Positions 32,701 to 42,890 are shown, numbered from the stretch's first letter. The stretch is 64,000 bases of DNA from Asterias rubens (GCF_902459465.1 NC_047076.1:13958146-14022145), one strand, 5' to 3'. The notes: generated by a model not told the origin, from the letters alone. Numbers and translations: made by a program.

Positions 32701-35256
32701 AGATGCTTGATTTCCAGACCTCAGCTGAGGTCTCGAAATCAAATCAAATATTTTAGTGAGAAATTACTACTTTCTCAAAAACTATGTTACTTCAGATTCA
32801 GAGGGAGTCGTTTCTCACAATGTTTTTTACTATCAACTCATTGCTCATTACCAAGTCAGTTTTTATGTTAACAATTATTTTGAGTAATCACCAATAGTGT
32901 CCAATGCTTCTAACCAAGATGATTTCTTGCTTTGCTTTAGGGAATATCTCAATAGTCTTGCTCTGGGCAAGAAGGATTGTTCCTGTAGGTATTTGGGCAA
33001 TTCCAAGCAAACATGGACATAACACACAAAAATCAAGTTTATGTCACAACTTTCTTTCCACTTAGAAGTTATAGCTAACATATGAAACCAATTTATTTTT
33101 AGTTGTTGACAAGGAATGAACCCAATTATTGCCAAATCAGAACTCGGCTTGGGCACCATGTAGGCGTGGCTACATTGCCTGGAAAACTGTAATGCGACTG
33201 ACCGTAATGCGACTGACCATGGTTTTGCCATGTATACCTAAAAGTTCAAGTTGCTGACCATTTATAAGTATCCTGTTGGATACTCATGTATAAGAGTTGT
33301 GTGTTACATATAGTAACACTTTCACAATCTTTTTGATAGAGGAGATTTTTGAATTGTGACAAGTGTTTTTTTTACCATGTCCTTTTTGTGTAATGCGACT
33401 GACCGGTCTTTACAACGTTATAACATCCAGAGCACAAAGCCCACAACATTTCTAATAATTATCAATTCAAAGCCTTGGGTGTCAAGTACAAATCAGTCTA
33501 TAAACTTAGAGGAAAGAATATCTCACACAGAACTTCTAGCACCACGATCGAGAAATGACACTGAAAAGTGTTATGCGACTGACCGTGGAATTGCCCATTT
33601 GCACGTACATGGACATGTAATCATAATATTTTGCGGGTGGAGATGTGACAGTTATGCCAATAAAACGGGATATAAACACCGGCCTGATGAAACATATTGA
33701 CTACATTTTTTTGTCAACCATACCTTTCTTCAAGCTGACTACTTTAAAAATGGCACTTTGCTTTTCGTTGGTGATGAAACCGAGAAACATCCAGACCATT
33801 TCGCCCTCCGGTGACGGCCAACTGAAGTAGATGGCCCCGCCCATTCCCTCTGGAAATGCTCCAGTCCCGGTCAGGAAGACAACGATGTGGTTGATGGTAG
33901 CCGCATTGAAAATGTTGAAGAGGACATGAGTGTCGTCTATCTGTTGCATGTCTGTCTGGACCTAGAGAGTAAAATGGGTGAAACTAGTTAAGAGATGGTT
34001 GCGAGAACTAGATGTTAAATTTGCATTTGGGATAAAGAATTTCATATACTTTTGATTTTACCATTACACCGCTGAGTAACTTTCACGAGTTCTCAGGCAT
34101 ACTCGATTACTTGGGTGGGATTAGAACCCAGGACCTTTGCAAATCTGTAGCAGTGCCTTACAAACTAGACCACCTAGAGTGCCTGGAAGCTAGAGGCAGA
34201 TTGAACCCTTTATTTAGGATGGTAAGAAGACACTGCTCGTTAACTGCAAGGGTCGATGGTTCGAATCCCACCCAAGTAATATCCCTGTGATTTTTTTTTC
34301 ACAGAACTAGGGAAAGTACCGAGTACTAACATATCGGTGTAAAGGGTAAAACCACAATTGATCTGATTGCGAGTTTAGTGTTGGGGATGGGGAACAGAGG
34401 GATCTCCCTCACTCCGAGGTCTCTGTAGAAAGACAACGATGTGGTTGATGCTAGCCGCATTGTCATTGTTAGAGGATGACGTGCTAGTCGTAAACCTTTG
34501 AATGTCCGTCTGGACCTGAGAATAGAATGGGTGAGAATAGTTAAGAGATGATTGCGAGTGTAAAGCCCGGTTCATACTTCTTCCTGCGAAAGCGAATGTG
34601 AATGCGTTGTAATTTTGCACCCCAAATTCACAAGGAATAGTTCACATCAGTTTGCTAAGTGCTAAACAGCCATGTGAAATCGTCACAATTTGTTCTATCG
34701 CATAATTGCATTCGCATTTGCAGGAAGTATGAACCTGACTTTACACTCGCAATCCTACTGCTACTTGCCGTCAACTCGTTTGGTGTTGTCCACTCCGTCA
34801 ACACAACCAAATATCATTTTGATAAGTTATTCCAACGGCCAACAACTCAGACAAGAGAGCATTGTACTTTATATAGCCCAGGTTGGACTCCTCCGTTGCA
34901 TGCAACGCGACGGAATCCAAAGGTCCCGTACCATTGCGAAAGATTTTCAAAAATCTGTTAAAAATATTTCTACCTAAGTTGGGAGTCTGAACTTTTACTC
35001 ACATGTTTCTTGTAGTTGGAACTCCAAGCCCGCGTTATTTTAAATTGTTGACTTGTCTCCTTTGGTGTTAATATTTTGTGAAAAGAAAATTGAAATTTAC
35101 GCTTTCCATTCCCACGTCGTCCACTAACTTCCGTGTAAACACTTTCTTGCACTGATCACTGGCGGCGCCATCAACTTGCGTCAACCACTCACTAAGCAGA
35201 TGGATAATAGTCAGCGAGCAATTTACACAAAGCGCAGAACATAGTATACCGAGCAT
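29777..35256 (-). CDS. hikeshi: Hikeshi, Hsp70 nuclear import carrier (4 exons, complete)
   Basis: Exons in transcription order: 35256-35227, 33961-33724, 32115-31985, 29977-29777. All introns are GT-AG, in phases 0, 1 and 0. The sum is 600 nt, 199 residues; human Hikeshi has 197. Residues 1-10 MLGILCSALC correspond to the family's MFGxLxxGRL start. INHIVVFLTG (about 33-42), FPEGMGGAIYFSWP (46-59), LGFITNEKQSAIFK (70-83), SQIGISVE (111-118), MLENFYNYASSF and a C-terminal WFQNFKNK then NFWRK mark the family across both domains. Hikeshi dimers bind FG-nucleoporins and carry ATP-bound Hsp70s into the nucleus after heat stress. An in-frame ATG 24 nt upstream (35280) would add eight residues; homology favours the inner one. 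The introns hold many repeats. Confidence 0.95.
30000..30342. other. Hikeshi intron 3, unassigned
   Basis: Contains an R1-like opening (GGCACTGGACCCCTTTGG near 30013) that is soon lost. No gene. Confidence 0.4.
30343..30510. repeat. R1 repeat, central fragment
   Basis: Contains the GTGAGAAATCACTTCTTTCTC and CAGAGGGAGCCGTTTCTCAC blocks of R1 without either end. Confidence 0.65.
30748..31101 (-). mobile_element. tRNA-derived SINE, same family as 9461-9814
   Basis: Minus-strand head with TGACCGAGTGATTA (A-box-like) and GGTTCGAATCC, the body with GTACCTGCGAGGGTA and a TTATTATTA tail. Confidence 0.85.
31260..31781. repeat. R4 element with an R1 nested inside
   Basis: R4 ends: GGGCCCAATTTCATAGAGCT at the left and inverted AGCTCTATGCAATTGGGACC at the right. 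An R1 copy in reverse orientation occupies 31285-31671. Confidence 0.85.
31805..31950 (+). repeat. R1 repeat, 3' half
   Basis: Starts at the ACAAGGGTGTTTTTTTC block and runs to TTAACAATTACCAATA. It lies within Hikeshi intron 3, 35 bp from exon 3. Confidence 0.7.
32160..32525. other. Hikeshi intron 2 stretch, no gene
   Basis: GC-richer than its surroundings at 32200-32440, with a G-run near 32440. Frames here show no family signal. Confidence 0.4.
32527..32912 (-). repeat. R1 repeat, reverse orientation
   Basis: Starts with the distal end GACACTGGACACCTTCAG and ends with AATAGTGTCCAATGC. The central palindrome GACCTCAGCTGAGGTCTC is intact. Confidence 0.85.
32913..33720. other. Hikeshi intron 2 with a recurring 14-mer
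   Basis: TAATGCGACTGACC occurs at 33190, 33205 and 33391, and TTATGCGACTGACC at 33571. No coding exon seen. Confidence 0.5.
34055..34352. repeat. Foldback element with tRNA-like sequence in both arms
   Basis: Outer ends ATTTTACCATTACACCG and its inverse CGGTGTAAAGGGTAAAAC. Each arm carries a B box (GGTTCTAATCC on the minus strand, GGTTCGAATCC on the plus strand), and the arms pair through ATTACTTGGGTGGGATT. Located in Hikeshi intron 1. Confidence 0.75.
34437..34515 (-). pseudogene. Decayed duplicate of Hikeshi exon 2
   Basis: Same acceptor type (TTCTCAG|GTCCAGAC), then VQTDIQ and, after an altered stretch, NAASINHIVVFLQ, matching the start of the real exon 2 at 33961. The upstream flank is duplicated too: ATGGGTGA, then TAGTTAAGAGATG, is found beside both. 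It lacks the FPEGMGG part and has no usable donor, so it is a partial pseudo-exon. Confidence 0.85.
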
Positions 35257-36279
35257 AGACGTCTTGTGCCAAGACTCCATGTGCTGGAAGCGTATCTTTT
35301 TCCCAGGACAGATGAGGCCGTTAAGTTGGCGCATGCCAAGTGGCCTCATCGGTCCTAGGAAAAAAATATACGCGCGCAGGAAAGCGCCCTCTGTTGTCCG
35401 TCTATATGACAAGAAGAAGCCATGTAAAAAAGCAAGATGGCGGCAGACGGCTTTGCTGCTTATAAATATTTTTTAAGAAAGAAACTCACTTTGTAACCAA
35501 AATTCAACCTGAAACTTTAAAAAATTCTATTTGAGGTGTAGTGCTTTCCAGTTTTATGCCTCCTGGATTTTAAATGTGTATTGGAGGAGTTGAAGGCGAT
35601 TTGATGGCACCTACCCAGTTGACGGCGAATAGCGGCAAGACAACGCGCTGCACTCTAAAGCCATGCGCACTTGAGCTCACACTATCAAGTGGTATACGAT
35701 GATCAACATGGCCAGTGCAGAACTTTGACATATTTTCGGAAATAATTTCTTCCATGGATATATTTGTTAGCTGTAAACTCGCTGAAAATATAGTGAGGGA
35801 CACTATGAGTATATGAACGGAATTTCAACTTCTCAAATCAGGTAAAAAATTAAGAAAATTGTAGTAAAATTTGTGTTCGCATTGTAAAGAACCTTTATAC
35901 CCAGGATGTCAGTGCAGTGGCACTCTAATCATATTTGAGTTTGTTTCTTTAGTTTTTTTTATCAGGTTTATTTTTTAATTTCTTTGGGGTGTTTTAGTTT
36001 TTTTTTTAATAAGTTTCAAAGATCCATTCTTTTTTATTTAATCTGTTCTTTGTTATTTTTGTTAGTATTTTCTCTGTAATAGCGCCCTGAGCACTTTTGT
36101 GGATTTGTGCGCTCTATAAGACCTCATTATTATTTTTATTATTATTACCGCGCCCAACAGAAACTCTGCTCATTTTTCTTGTTAACTTACCTCTTTTCAC
36201 CAATCCAGTGCTTTCTTAATATTTTTTATTTACAAATTTTCATCCACAGATTTCACGTTTTTCTTTTTCACTTCTCCAG
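35257..36279. other. Hikeshi upstream region, no second gene supported
   Basis: A minus-strand frame of 77 codons at 35570-35803 has no known motif. CCTGAGCACTTTTG and an ATT-rich run at 36082-36147 look like a SINE or LINE 3' tail. Four TTT-rich blocks lie at 35950-36060. Confidence 0.4.
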
Positions 36280-36562
36280 AGAAACGGCACCCTCTGAAGT
36301 GCCATAGTTTCCGAGAAAGAAGTAATTTTCCACGAATTTGATTTCGAGACCTCAGATTTAGAACTTGAGGTCTCGAAATCAACCATCTAAACGCACACAC
36401 CTTCGTGTGACAAGGTTTTTTTTCTTCTTTCATTCATATCTCGCAAGTTCGATGACCGATTGAGCTCAAATTTTCACAGGTTCGTTATTGTATGCCTATG
36501 TTGAGATACACCAACTGTGAAGGCTAGTCTTTGACAATAACCAATAGTGTCCACTGCCTTAA
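36280..36562 (+). repeat. R1 repeat, 5' end missing
   Basis: From the GAAACGGCACCCTCTGAAG block to ATAGTGTCCACTGCC. Contains the long GAGACCTCAGATTTAGAAC palindrome. Confidence 0.8.
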
Positions 36563-37017
36563 GGGAGAATGCTGACTGGCTCATTAATGTCTCAATAACA
36601 AACATTACACAACGTACCCATGGCTCGGTACACCGTACCGATGTTCCCGTAGGCTATGCCCAGTCCGCGATGGTTTCCCGTTTGACTGTGGACTTCCAAG
36701 CATTCCACAAGGAGCAAGATGGCCGCCTCATTGTCCTTCAGAGCTGATGATGAAGAGAAAAACAGACACAAATCAAAAATGATTTTGATTTTCAAATAAT
36801 TATTGACTTCTTTAAAGTAATTATCCCTGGGGGTGCTATCTGATAGTGGCTTCCTTTATATAGCACAATAGGAAAAATATAGCACAACTACGTCCCATAT
36901 CCAAAGAGGTCCAAGGCCGAGGTCTTGTTGGATGTGAGATGCAGACGCACTATATTTTTCCGTTATTTTTCCCTATATAGGACTCTTCCTCTGTACACAG
37001 ATACAGAGTCCTAACTA

Positions 37018-37590
37018 TTGAGGCCTGTTTCTGGGGCGGAACATTTTCAAAGCTTCATAACTCAGATCTTACTTGCAACAAGCCACTAATTTCAACAGAT
37101 TCACATTCCATGGCGGCATACATTTTTCTGCGGTGGGTTTTGGTCCTCATATATTCCTCACAAATCCGTCATTTTCGTGAAATAATGCAGCTCCCAACGT
37201 TAAAAAAATCCTGTTTTTATCGTTTTCTCACAGTGTTGTCTGTTGCCGTGCGTCTGCAAATACATTCGCATGCAAGACGCATGATGCAAGACGCATGAAT
37301 TCTTGGTCACCATACTCTTGACTGCACAGCATTAACACACAAACGCAAGGCAAGATTTGCGCATCTTGCGTAAACACGACAGACTGTGAGAGTACGAACA
37401 CAAATGGGAATTCCTTATCGTTGGGAGCTGCATTATTTCATGAAAATGACGGATTTTTGAAGAATATATGACGATCAAAACCCACCGCAGAAAAATATAT
37501 GCTGCCATGGAGTGTGAATCTGTTGAAATTATTGGCTTCTTGCAGGTAAGATTTGAGTTATGAAGCTTTGAAAATTTTCCGCCCCAGAAA
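37018..37590. repeat. Large foldback inside the TPR gene
   Basis: Arms of about 190 bp: CTGGGGCGGAACATTTTCAA at the left faces AAAATTTTCCGCCCCAGAAA at the right. TGCGGTGGGTTTTGGTCCTC and GTTGGGAGCTGCATTATTTC also lie in the arms. The loop holds repeated AAGACGCATGA words. Confidence 0.88.
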
Positions 37591-37934
37591 TGTACCCTGA
37601 TATCCAGGATGTCACTGTAGTATTACGAAAGTATAAGGCCGCCAGGGCTAATTTATCCGTATTCCATGAGCGTGTGTGTGATAACTTATAATACTTAAAA
37701 TTCAAACCTGTGTATATCTTGCCGAGGCAGTTTAAGGCACGCGACTTCATCGGACAGCTCCAGGTGTATGGCGTGGTAGACCAAGGCCATGTCGTAGTCC
37801 GGTGGGCTCATGGAGTAATGAGTGAAGCCAATGTTGAAGCAGGATACAACTAGAGCTGCCTGGTCACCTAGGGAAGAAGAACAAGTATGATGTAAGAGAG
37901 TCGTTCACAGTTATCAACATTTCCAATCATGTCA

Positions 37935-38054
37935 GTGTCAGAAAGCTCTAGCTGTACTGCGTGGTAGACCAAGGCTGAGTTGTAGTCCGGTGGGCTCATG
38001 AAGTAATGAGTGAAGCCAATGTTGAAGCAGGAAACCACTAAAGCTGCCCGTCAC
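37935..38054 (-). pseudogene. Tandem duplicate of the third TPR exon
   Basis: Same acceptor (CCCTAG|GTGAC) and about 90% the same sequence as 37867-37708, but one base is missing near 38049, which gives a stop within a few codons. The duplicate loses similarity at its 3' end and has no donor. It keeps the CACTGACATGA segment that the other copy has lost. Confidence 0.8.
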
Positions 38055-38085
38055 CTAGGGAAGGAGAGCAGGTATGAACCAGAGA

Positions 38086-38364
38086 GCCCAATTTCTTAGC
38101 GCTGCTTAACTGTAAGCAAATTTGCGTGCTTACTGTAGCAGAAAAATTTGCTTAAGCCTTAGCGTATTTCACAGGTTAGCAGAAAAATTGGACGGCCATT
38201 GCGTGTTTACCATGGATTTGCATTGTGACGTCATTTATTTTCGTGCGGTAAGCACCGGAAGGTTAGCATGCCTTTTCATGTGCTTACGGTTAGCAGCGCT
38301 ATGAAATAGAAATTGCACAGTAAGCACAAAATCGACTGTTAAGCAGCGCTATGAAACTGGGCCC
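38086..38364. repeat. R4 element with 17-bp flanking direct repeat
   Basis: Ends GCCCAATTTCTTAGCGCTGC and inverted GCAGCGCTATGAAACTGGGC. GGTATGAAC, then AGAGAG, occurs on both sides with one mismatch, suggesting an unusually long target duplication. Confidence 0.8.
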
Positions 38365-38679
38365 AGGTATGAACGAGAGAGCATACTGATCGAAACATTG
38401 AAATAACTTGCCTCTTTGTTTTGCAAACACAAACTGTTTTTTCTGATGGGTAAGGGCATCGGTGAACCGCCCCTCCGACCAAAAAGTGGTTCCCAAGTCC
38501 CCATGGCGATCTGCCACGGCAACAGGATCTTCAAGTGGCTCGGCGATATCGATGGCTTCTCTTAAGTACTCTTTAGCTGTTCCGAAGTCTGCTGAAGCCC
38601 TGGAATGCAATGCAACAATCATAAATTTAGGCTGGTTTTATCCCATTGGTTGAAAAATGTCATATTACGACGTTTACCA

Positions 38680-38885
38680 GGGCCAAATTTTAGAGAGCTG
38701 CTTAAGCAGAAAATTGTTGCTTTTAGCATGGAGCAATACTCCATGCTTTTAGAAATTCCAAACAAGATACCAGGTACAGATAGCACACATGACAAAATAT
38801 CTTGGCTGGTAAACTTATTCTAGTAAGCAATATTGTTTGGTGTTAGCTACTTTTGTGTTTTGAAAGCAGCTCTTTGAAATTGGGC
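38680..38885. repeat. R4-related palindromic element
   Basis: GGGCCAAATTTTAGAGAGCT at the left and inverted AGCTCTTTGAAATTGGGC at the right; the inner ATGGAGCAATACTCCAT is a small hairpin. Confidence 0.7.
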
Positions 38886-39029
38886 ATCTGAATTAAAATT
38901 TTGAAGCATAAAAAAAGACAACCAGATAGATCGGTGGCTTCGACAAACTTACCTACAAGCATTTCCAAATGACTGTAACATTAGCCCCCTATTCTTGTCG
39001 CTCATATTCAGTTTCAACAGCGGCTGGAA

Positions 39030-39890
39030 AAAAACCTCTTTTCAAATCTGTCAAATCTCTTTTCACTAACGTACCCACCGATGAAGCTTGCCAAATAACC
39101 AAAGCGGTACTAGAACAAGATGAAACTCTAACCGATCGAACCAGCCTAACGCCAGACCAGATTCATGATCTATTAATGACATGCGTGAAGTCCACATACT
39201 TCCAATGGAGAGATGGATATTACAGACAGGCTTTAGGAACTCCCATGGGGTCTCCTATTTCCCCAGTCTTAGCGAACATTTTCATGGAAGATTTTGAACA
39301 GAAAGCCCTGGGTACCGCTCGACTCAAACCCAAACTTTGGCTCCGATATGTGGATGACACGTTCATCAATTGGTCACATGGATTGGAAAACCTTGATGAC
39401 TTCCTTAGTCACATTAACCGCCAACACCCTAACATTCAGTTCACCATGGAAACTGAGACATCCGATTCATTACCTTTCCTTGATGTACTCATTTCCAAGT
39501 AGACTGATGGTTCTCTAGCACACTCCGTGTACAGAAAACCCACCCATACAGACCGCTACTCAACGCTCGGTCATTCCATCCTCCTTCTGTGAAAGCCTCA
39601 GTGAACCGGACCCTACTTCAAAGGGCACACATTATTTGTGATTTAAGGAACATTTACCTAATGAACTGGAGCACCTTAACACAGTGCTAAAAGAGAATGG
39701 GTATAAACCAAACAAAAGAGAGTCCCTTTCAAAACACAACTCTCAGTCTGCACAATCCCAAGATATGCCCATTGCGGTCCTTCCGTACATTGGTCATACC
39801 TCACACAAAATTCAACGGCTTTTGGGTTCTGGCTCTGCGCACTGGTACGCAGTGTAAACGCAGAGCTCAGCCTTTAAACTGCCTTTTTAG
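39030..39890 (+). mobile_element. Penelope-like element reverse transcriptase fragment
   Basis: The frame to 39502 encodes SLFTNVPTDEA, YRQALGTPMGSPISPVLANI, LWLRYVDDTFI, QHPNIQFTMETE and LPFLDVLISK, in order: PLE RT motifs including the catalytic YVDD. A stop at 39500 and frame changes follow, but VYRKPTHTDRY, then VLPYIGHTSHKIQRLL, continue the PLE thumb and linker in shifting frames. No GIY-YIG endonuclease is visible. It lies antisense in a TPR-gene intron, its edge a few bases from the acceptor of the exon at 39023. Dead copy. Confidence 0.92.
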
Positions 39891-39925
39891 ACCAGCGCGT
39901 ATTTCACGTGGTGGTTCGAACATCA

Positions 39926-40172
39926 GGGCCCAATTTCATGGCTCTGCTTACCGTAAGCACAGAATCGGCGCTCACGGAAGCAGGGAATTCTGTGCTTACG
40001 GCAAGCGTATTTCACGGGTTACGGCGAATTTTGGCTTCTGCGCGTGCGTATTCCACGTTACATAGACATTCTACGCTTACAAGGCTAGCGCAGAAATTCG
40101 GCACTTGCACGTAAGCGGGGAATGCGGGTAAGCGCAGAATTCGGCGGTAAGCAGAGCCATGAAATTGGGCCC
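39926..40172. repeat. R4 element with 28-bp inverted ends
   Basis: GGGCCCAATTTCATGGCTCT at the left faces AGAGCCATGAAATTGGGCCC at the right. Arms continue through GCTTACCG. It follows the PLE fragment directly. Confidence 0.88.
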
Positions 40173-40303
40173 AGTAGATAGAGCTTGGAGCCTATAAGCC
40201 AGAGCCCAAGCCGAGGTTTGAAAAAGGGCCCAAAAGAAGTTGGAAACACAACTTCAGGCATAACTATTTATTGCAATAAGTAAACTTGACAAATATCTCT
40301 TAC

Positions 40304-40586
40304 CGATGGTCAATGGTCTGTATGTCTCTGCCTGGTACTCTGCTAGCAGCTTTTCATGCTGGGCGCCGGCGTCCAGCAGTATCTCCTGAATCTCTCGTCT
40401 ATTGTCATTTGATAGACTTAACTTATCAATGTATTTGTACGACGTCTTGGTATCCGACAAGCCTTGAACACCTGGGTGTATCGTAGTATGCCGAGCATGA
40501 ATATGGACCAATGAGAACAAGGAGAGAACCAGGACAGCTGGTATCCTGGTCACTGGTAACATAGAATGACGATTATCTGTGTGGAT
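40304..40586 (-). CDS. Candidate coding exon, unrecognised
   Basis: A strong acceptor (TTTCTCTTCATATCCAG) precedes it and a GTAAGAG donor follows, with 94 open codons and phase 1 at the end. An internal ATG starts MLPVTRIPAVLVLSLFSLVH, which resembles a signal peptide. The rest includes DNRREIQEILLDAGAQHEKL, a likely helix. It may belong to the TPR gene downstream, but its phase does not fit the exon at 39023-38953. Function unknown. Confidence 0.45.
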
Positions 40587-40589
40587 CTG

Positions 40590-41355
40590 GATATGAAGAG
40601 AAATGAAAAATATTTCAGAACTGAACCTAATTTTATAAAGCCTGGAAGCAAAACAACTGTGGCTATTTTATCAAACATGTGATTTCACTATGTTACTCAT
40701 GGCAAAATATTTACAAAAGGGACCAGGTAAATAAAATATATAGCCTAACTAAGATTAGAGGGACGTCCTGAAGGCGCAAAGTAATTGAAAATCTGAGTCA
40801 TGATGGTCGAGTTTGGGCCCGTTTACGACAAGTCCACTGAACACATTTTTGTCCAATCCAAAGAGTGTCCAAGGTACGAAGTGTCCATAGTCACTTCGTA
40901 CCTTGCAAAGGTACAAAGTGGCAAAAGTACGAAGTGTCCTGACACCTCGTCTATCGTCACGTGTAATCAAAGCCGACCACAGCCACATTTTAGAATCGAA
41001 ACCGCAGAGGGCAAGAAAGGGCAAAGACAATCAGTTCAAAATACCCAGCATCTCATCTACCATCTACGAACAATCTTTTTTTATTAAAGAACACTGAGAA
41101 ATTATGGAATAATCTGCAACAATCCCTCATATATAGATTCCAAATCCCACCAAATCTTCAAAAGTAATTACATTCACAATCTAGCTAGGCCTAAACAACA
41201 ACAAAACAAATTAGACGACGCTCTCCTGACCTCCTTTCTACTTCTACTTGTATACTCGGTAGGGTCCATAAGACAGGACGTAATGCAGAGGGACTACTTG
41301 TCCATGAGCGGTGCAGGGGTGCGTTTGTACATGGTGCAAGTAAAAAAGACTCATT
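40590..41355. other. Non-coding, with a local inverted repeat
   Basis: CAAGGTACGAAGTG at about 40870 faces CACTTCGTACCTTG at 40892; GTACGAAGTG recurs at about 40928. No gene. Confidence 0.5.
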
Positions 41356-41360
41356 GCTGC

Positions 41361-41790
41361 TTATAGGTGAGCAGTCACCACTCCCCTGAAAACCTCAACT
41401 GAAGGGGAGGTGATGATATTGCCAGGGAGTGAGTTCCACCAGATGACAGTTCTTGGGAAAAATGAGTTCGAGAATGACTGTATCCTACCTGGGATGATCT
41501 GATATATGTTTGGGTGGAATGATCTAGTATTACATGGGATTGCTGGGTTGAGGTATAGGACTGGATTGACTGCAATAGTTTGGTTCTGGATTTTGTAGAG
41601 GAGGGTGAGGCTGGCTGCCTGGCGTCGCCTTTCTAGGGTGTCCCATTCCAAGGTGTTCAACATAGCCGACACGCTTTCAGTGCGGTGGTACAGCTGCAGA
41701 ACGAACCTGGCAGCACGTCGTTGAGTGGCTTCAATTTTGGTTATGTCTTTCTGGGTGTATGGATTCCAGACAGGGAATTGTCAAGTTCTT
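41361..41790 (-). mobile_element. 5'-truncated LINE reverse transcriptase tail
   Basis: Minus-strand frame with ATQRRAARFVLQ, LEWDTLERRRQAASLTLLYK and VIWWNSLPGNI, the standard C-terminal region after the RT domain of CR1/L2-type LINEs. The stop is at about 41361. No RT core. Confidence 0.88.
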
Positions 41791-41923
41791 GTGTCAAGTT
41801 CCCCAGCGGAAGTTCCAGGAGGATAACCACCAAGTACCAAAAGTACCACGTCGAGACGACAGTGGAACGAATCTCATACAATAGTTCTAGAAGTAGGATT
41901 ACATTATATTCAACCCTTTAAAA

Positions 41924-42041
41924 GGATTTGGGTACCTTTTGTAACACAAAACACAATGTCCACAAATTCACATTCATTAAACTTTACTCCGTTTGAAGAT
42001 TGGTAGTAGAAAGCGAACAAAAAGTACATAGACCCTTTAAA
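41924..42041. repeat. R3 element, internally deleted
   Basis: Both ends are present (GGATTTGGGTACCTTTTG and AGTACATAGACCCTTTAAAG), but most of the middle is lost. Confidence 0.7.
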
Positions 42042-42074
42042 GTTTATTTAATTTTAACCAACATCAAGCAACAT

Positions 42075-42890
42075 TACCTCACCTATGGACTCGATTACAC
42101 TCCAAAATGACATCAACACCCTCAACAGATGGGAAACTGATTGGCAGCTCTGTTTCAACACCTCCAAGTGCCACTTGCTAAGGGTTACACATAAGAAAAA
42201 AACAATTGTGTCTAGCTAACATAAATTATTGGCAACTCAAACCTTGCAGAAGTTAAACATCACCCATACCAAGGAATTGATCTCAGCCACGACCTGAAAT
42301 GGTCATCACATATTAGTCAAATAAGCTCCAAGGCCAACAGGATGTTCAGGCTCCTAAAGAGGAACATCTACTACTGTAATAGCAATGTGAAATCCATAGC
42401 ATACAAAACGCTAGTCAGTTTTTCAGACCACTACTCGAGTATGGCTCTACTATCTGGGATCCCCACTTCGACACAGACATTAAGAAACTTGAACAGGTCC
42501 AAAATCGGGCTGCCAGATTCACAGTTCGTGATTACAGCCGTGAATCCAGCATTACTGCAATCCTAGGAAACCTCAACTGGGAATCACTCCGGGACAGAAG
42601 GACTAAATCTCGTTTAACATCCGTCTACAAAGAAACACATGGTTTAACACCTAACAATATAAAGGAATATCTCAACTCATGCATCGGTACAACCACAAGA
42701 TCATCTAGTAGCCAGCATACATATAAACAAATCCGTGCCCACAAAGACTGTTACCAGTTCTCATTATACCCCAAGACCTTGCCAGAGTGGAACCTACTTC
42801 TCCAAGACATCCGTACTGCACCTGACCTTAAGTCATTTAAGGCTGCGCTAGACTCCATCAACATCCACTAGTACACTAGTAGAAGGATAA
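42075..42890 (+). mobile_element. 5'-truncated LINE, RT end and C-terminal region
   Basis: LQNDINTLNRWETDWQLCFN near 42105 is the late RT region. Then, with frame changes, HISQISSKANRMFRLLKR, QNRAARFT, LNWESLRDRR and FKAALDSINIH before a TAG at about 42871. It lies head to head with the LINE tail at 41361-41790. Confidence 0.88.

Larger units (their letters stand above)
36618..39023 (-). pseudogene. TPR-repeat gene fragment (TTC28-like), frame broken
   Basis: Exons in transcription order: 39023-38953, 38599-38412, 37867-37708, 36743-36618. The first encodes LLKLNMSDKNRGLMLQSFGN, the second REAIDIAEPLEDP then GDLGTTFWSEGRFTDALTHQ, the third SCFNIGFTHYSMSPPDYDMA, the last GNHRGLGIAYGNIGTVYRAM. 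These are tetratricopeptide helices of the GNLG-A-Y type. Phases agree from exon 1 to 3 (2, then 1). Exon 3 is 160 nt, where a multiple of three is needed. Comparison with its tandem duplicate suggests an 8-nt deletion near 37760, which would put a stop early in exon 4. Intron 2 is GC-AG. No further downstream exon is found before Hikeshi. A gene remnant or an assembly error are both possible. Confidence 0.75.

Noticed and set aside
35570..35803. Downstream exon of the TPR gene
   Set aside because: The translation has no TPR signature and its phase does not connect to the exon at 36618-36743.
41685..41921. Plus-strand gene opposite the LINE tail
   Set aside because: It is the antisense of the LINE coding region.
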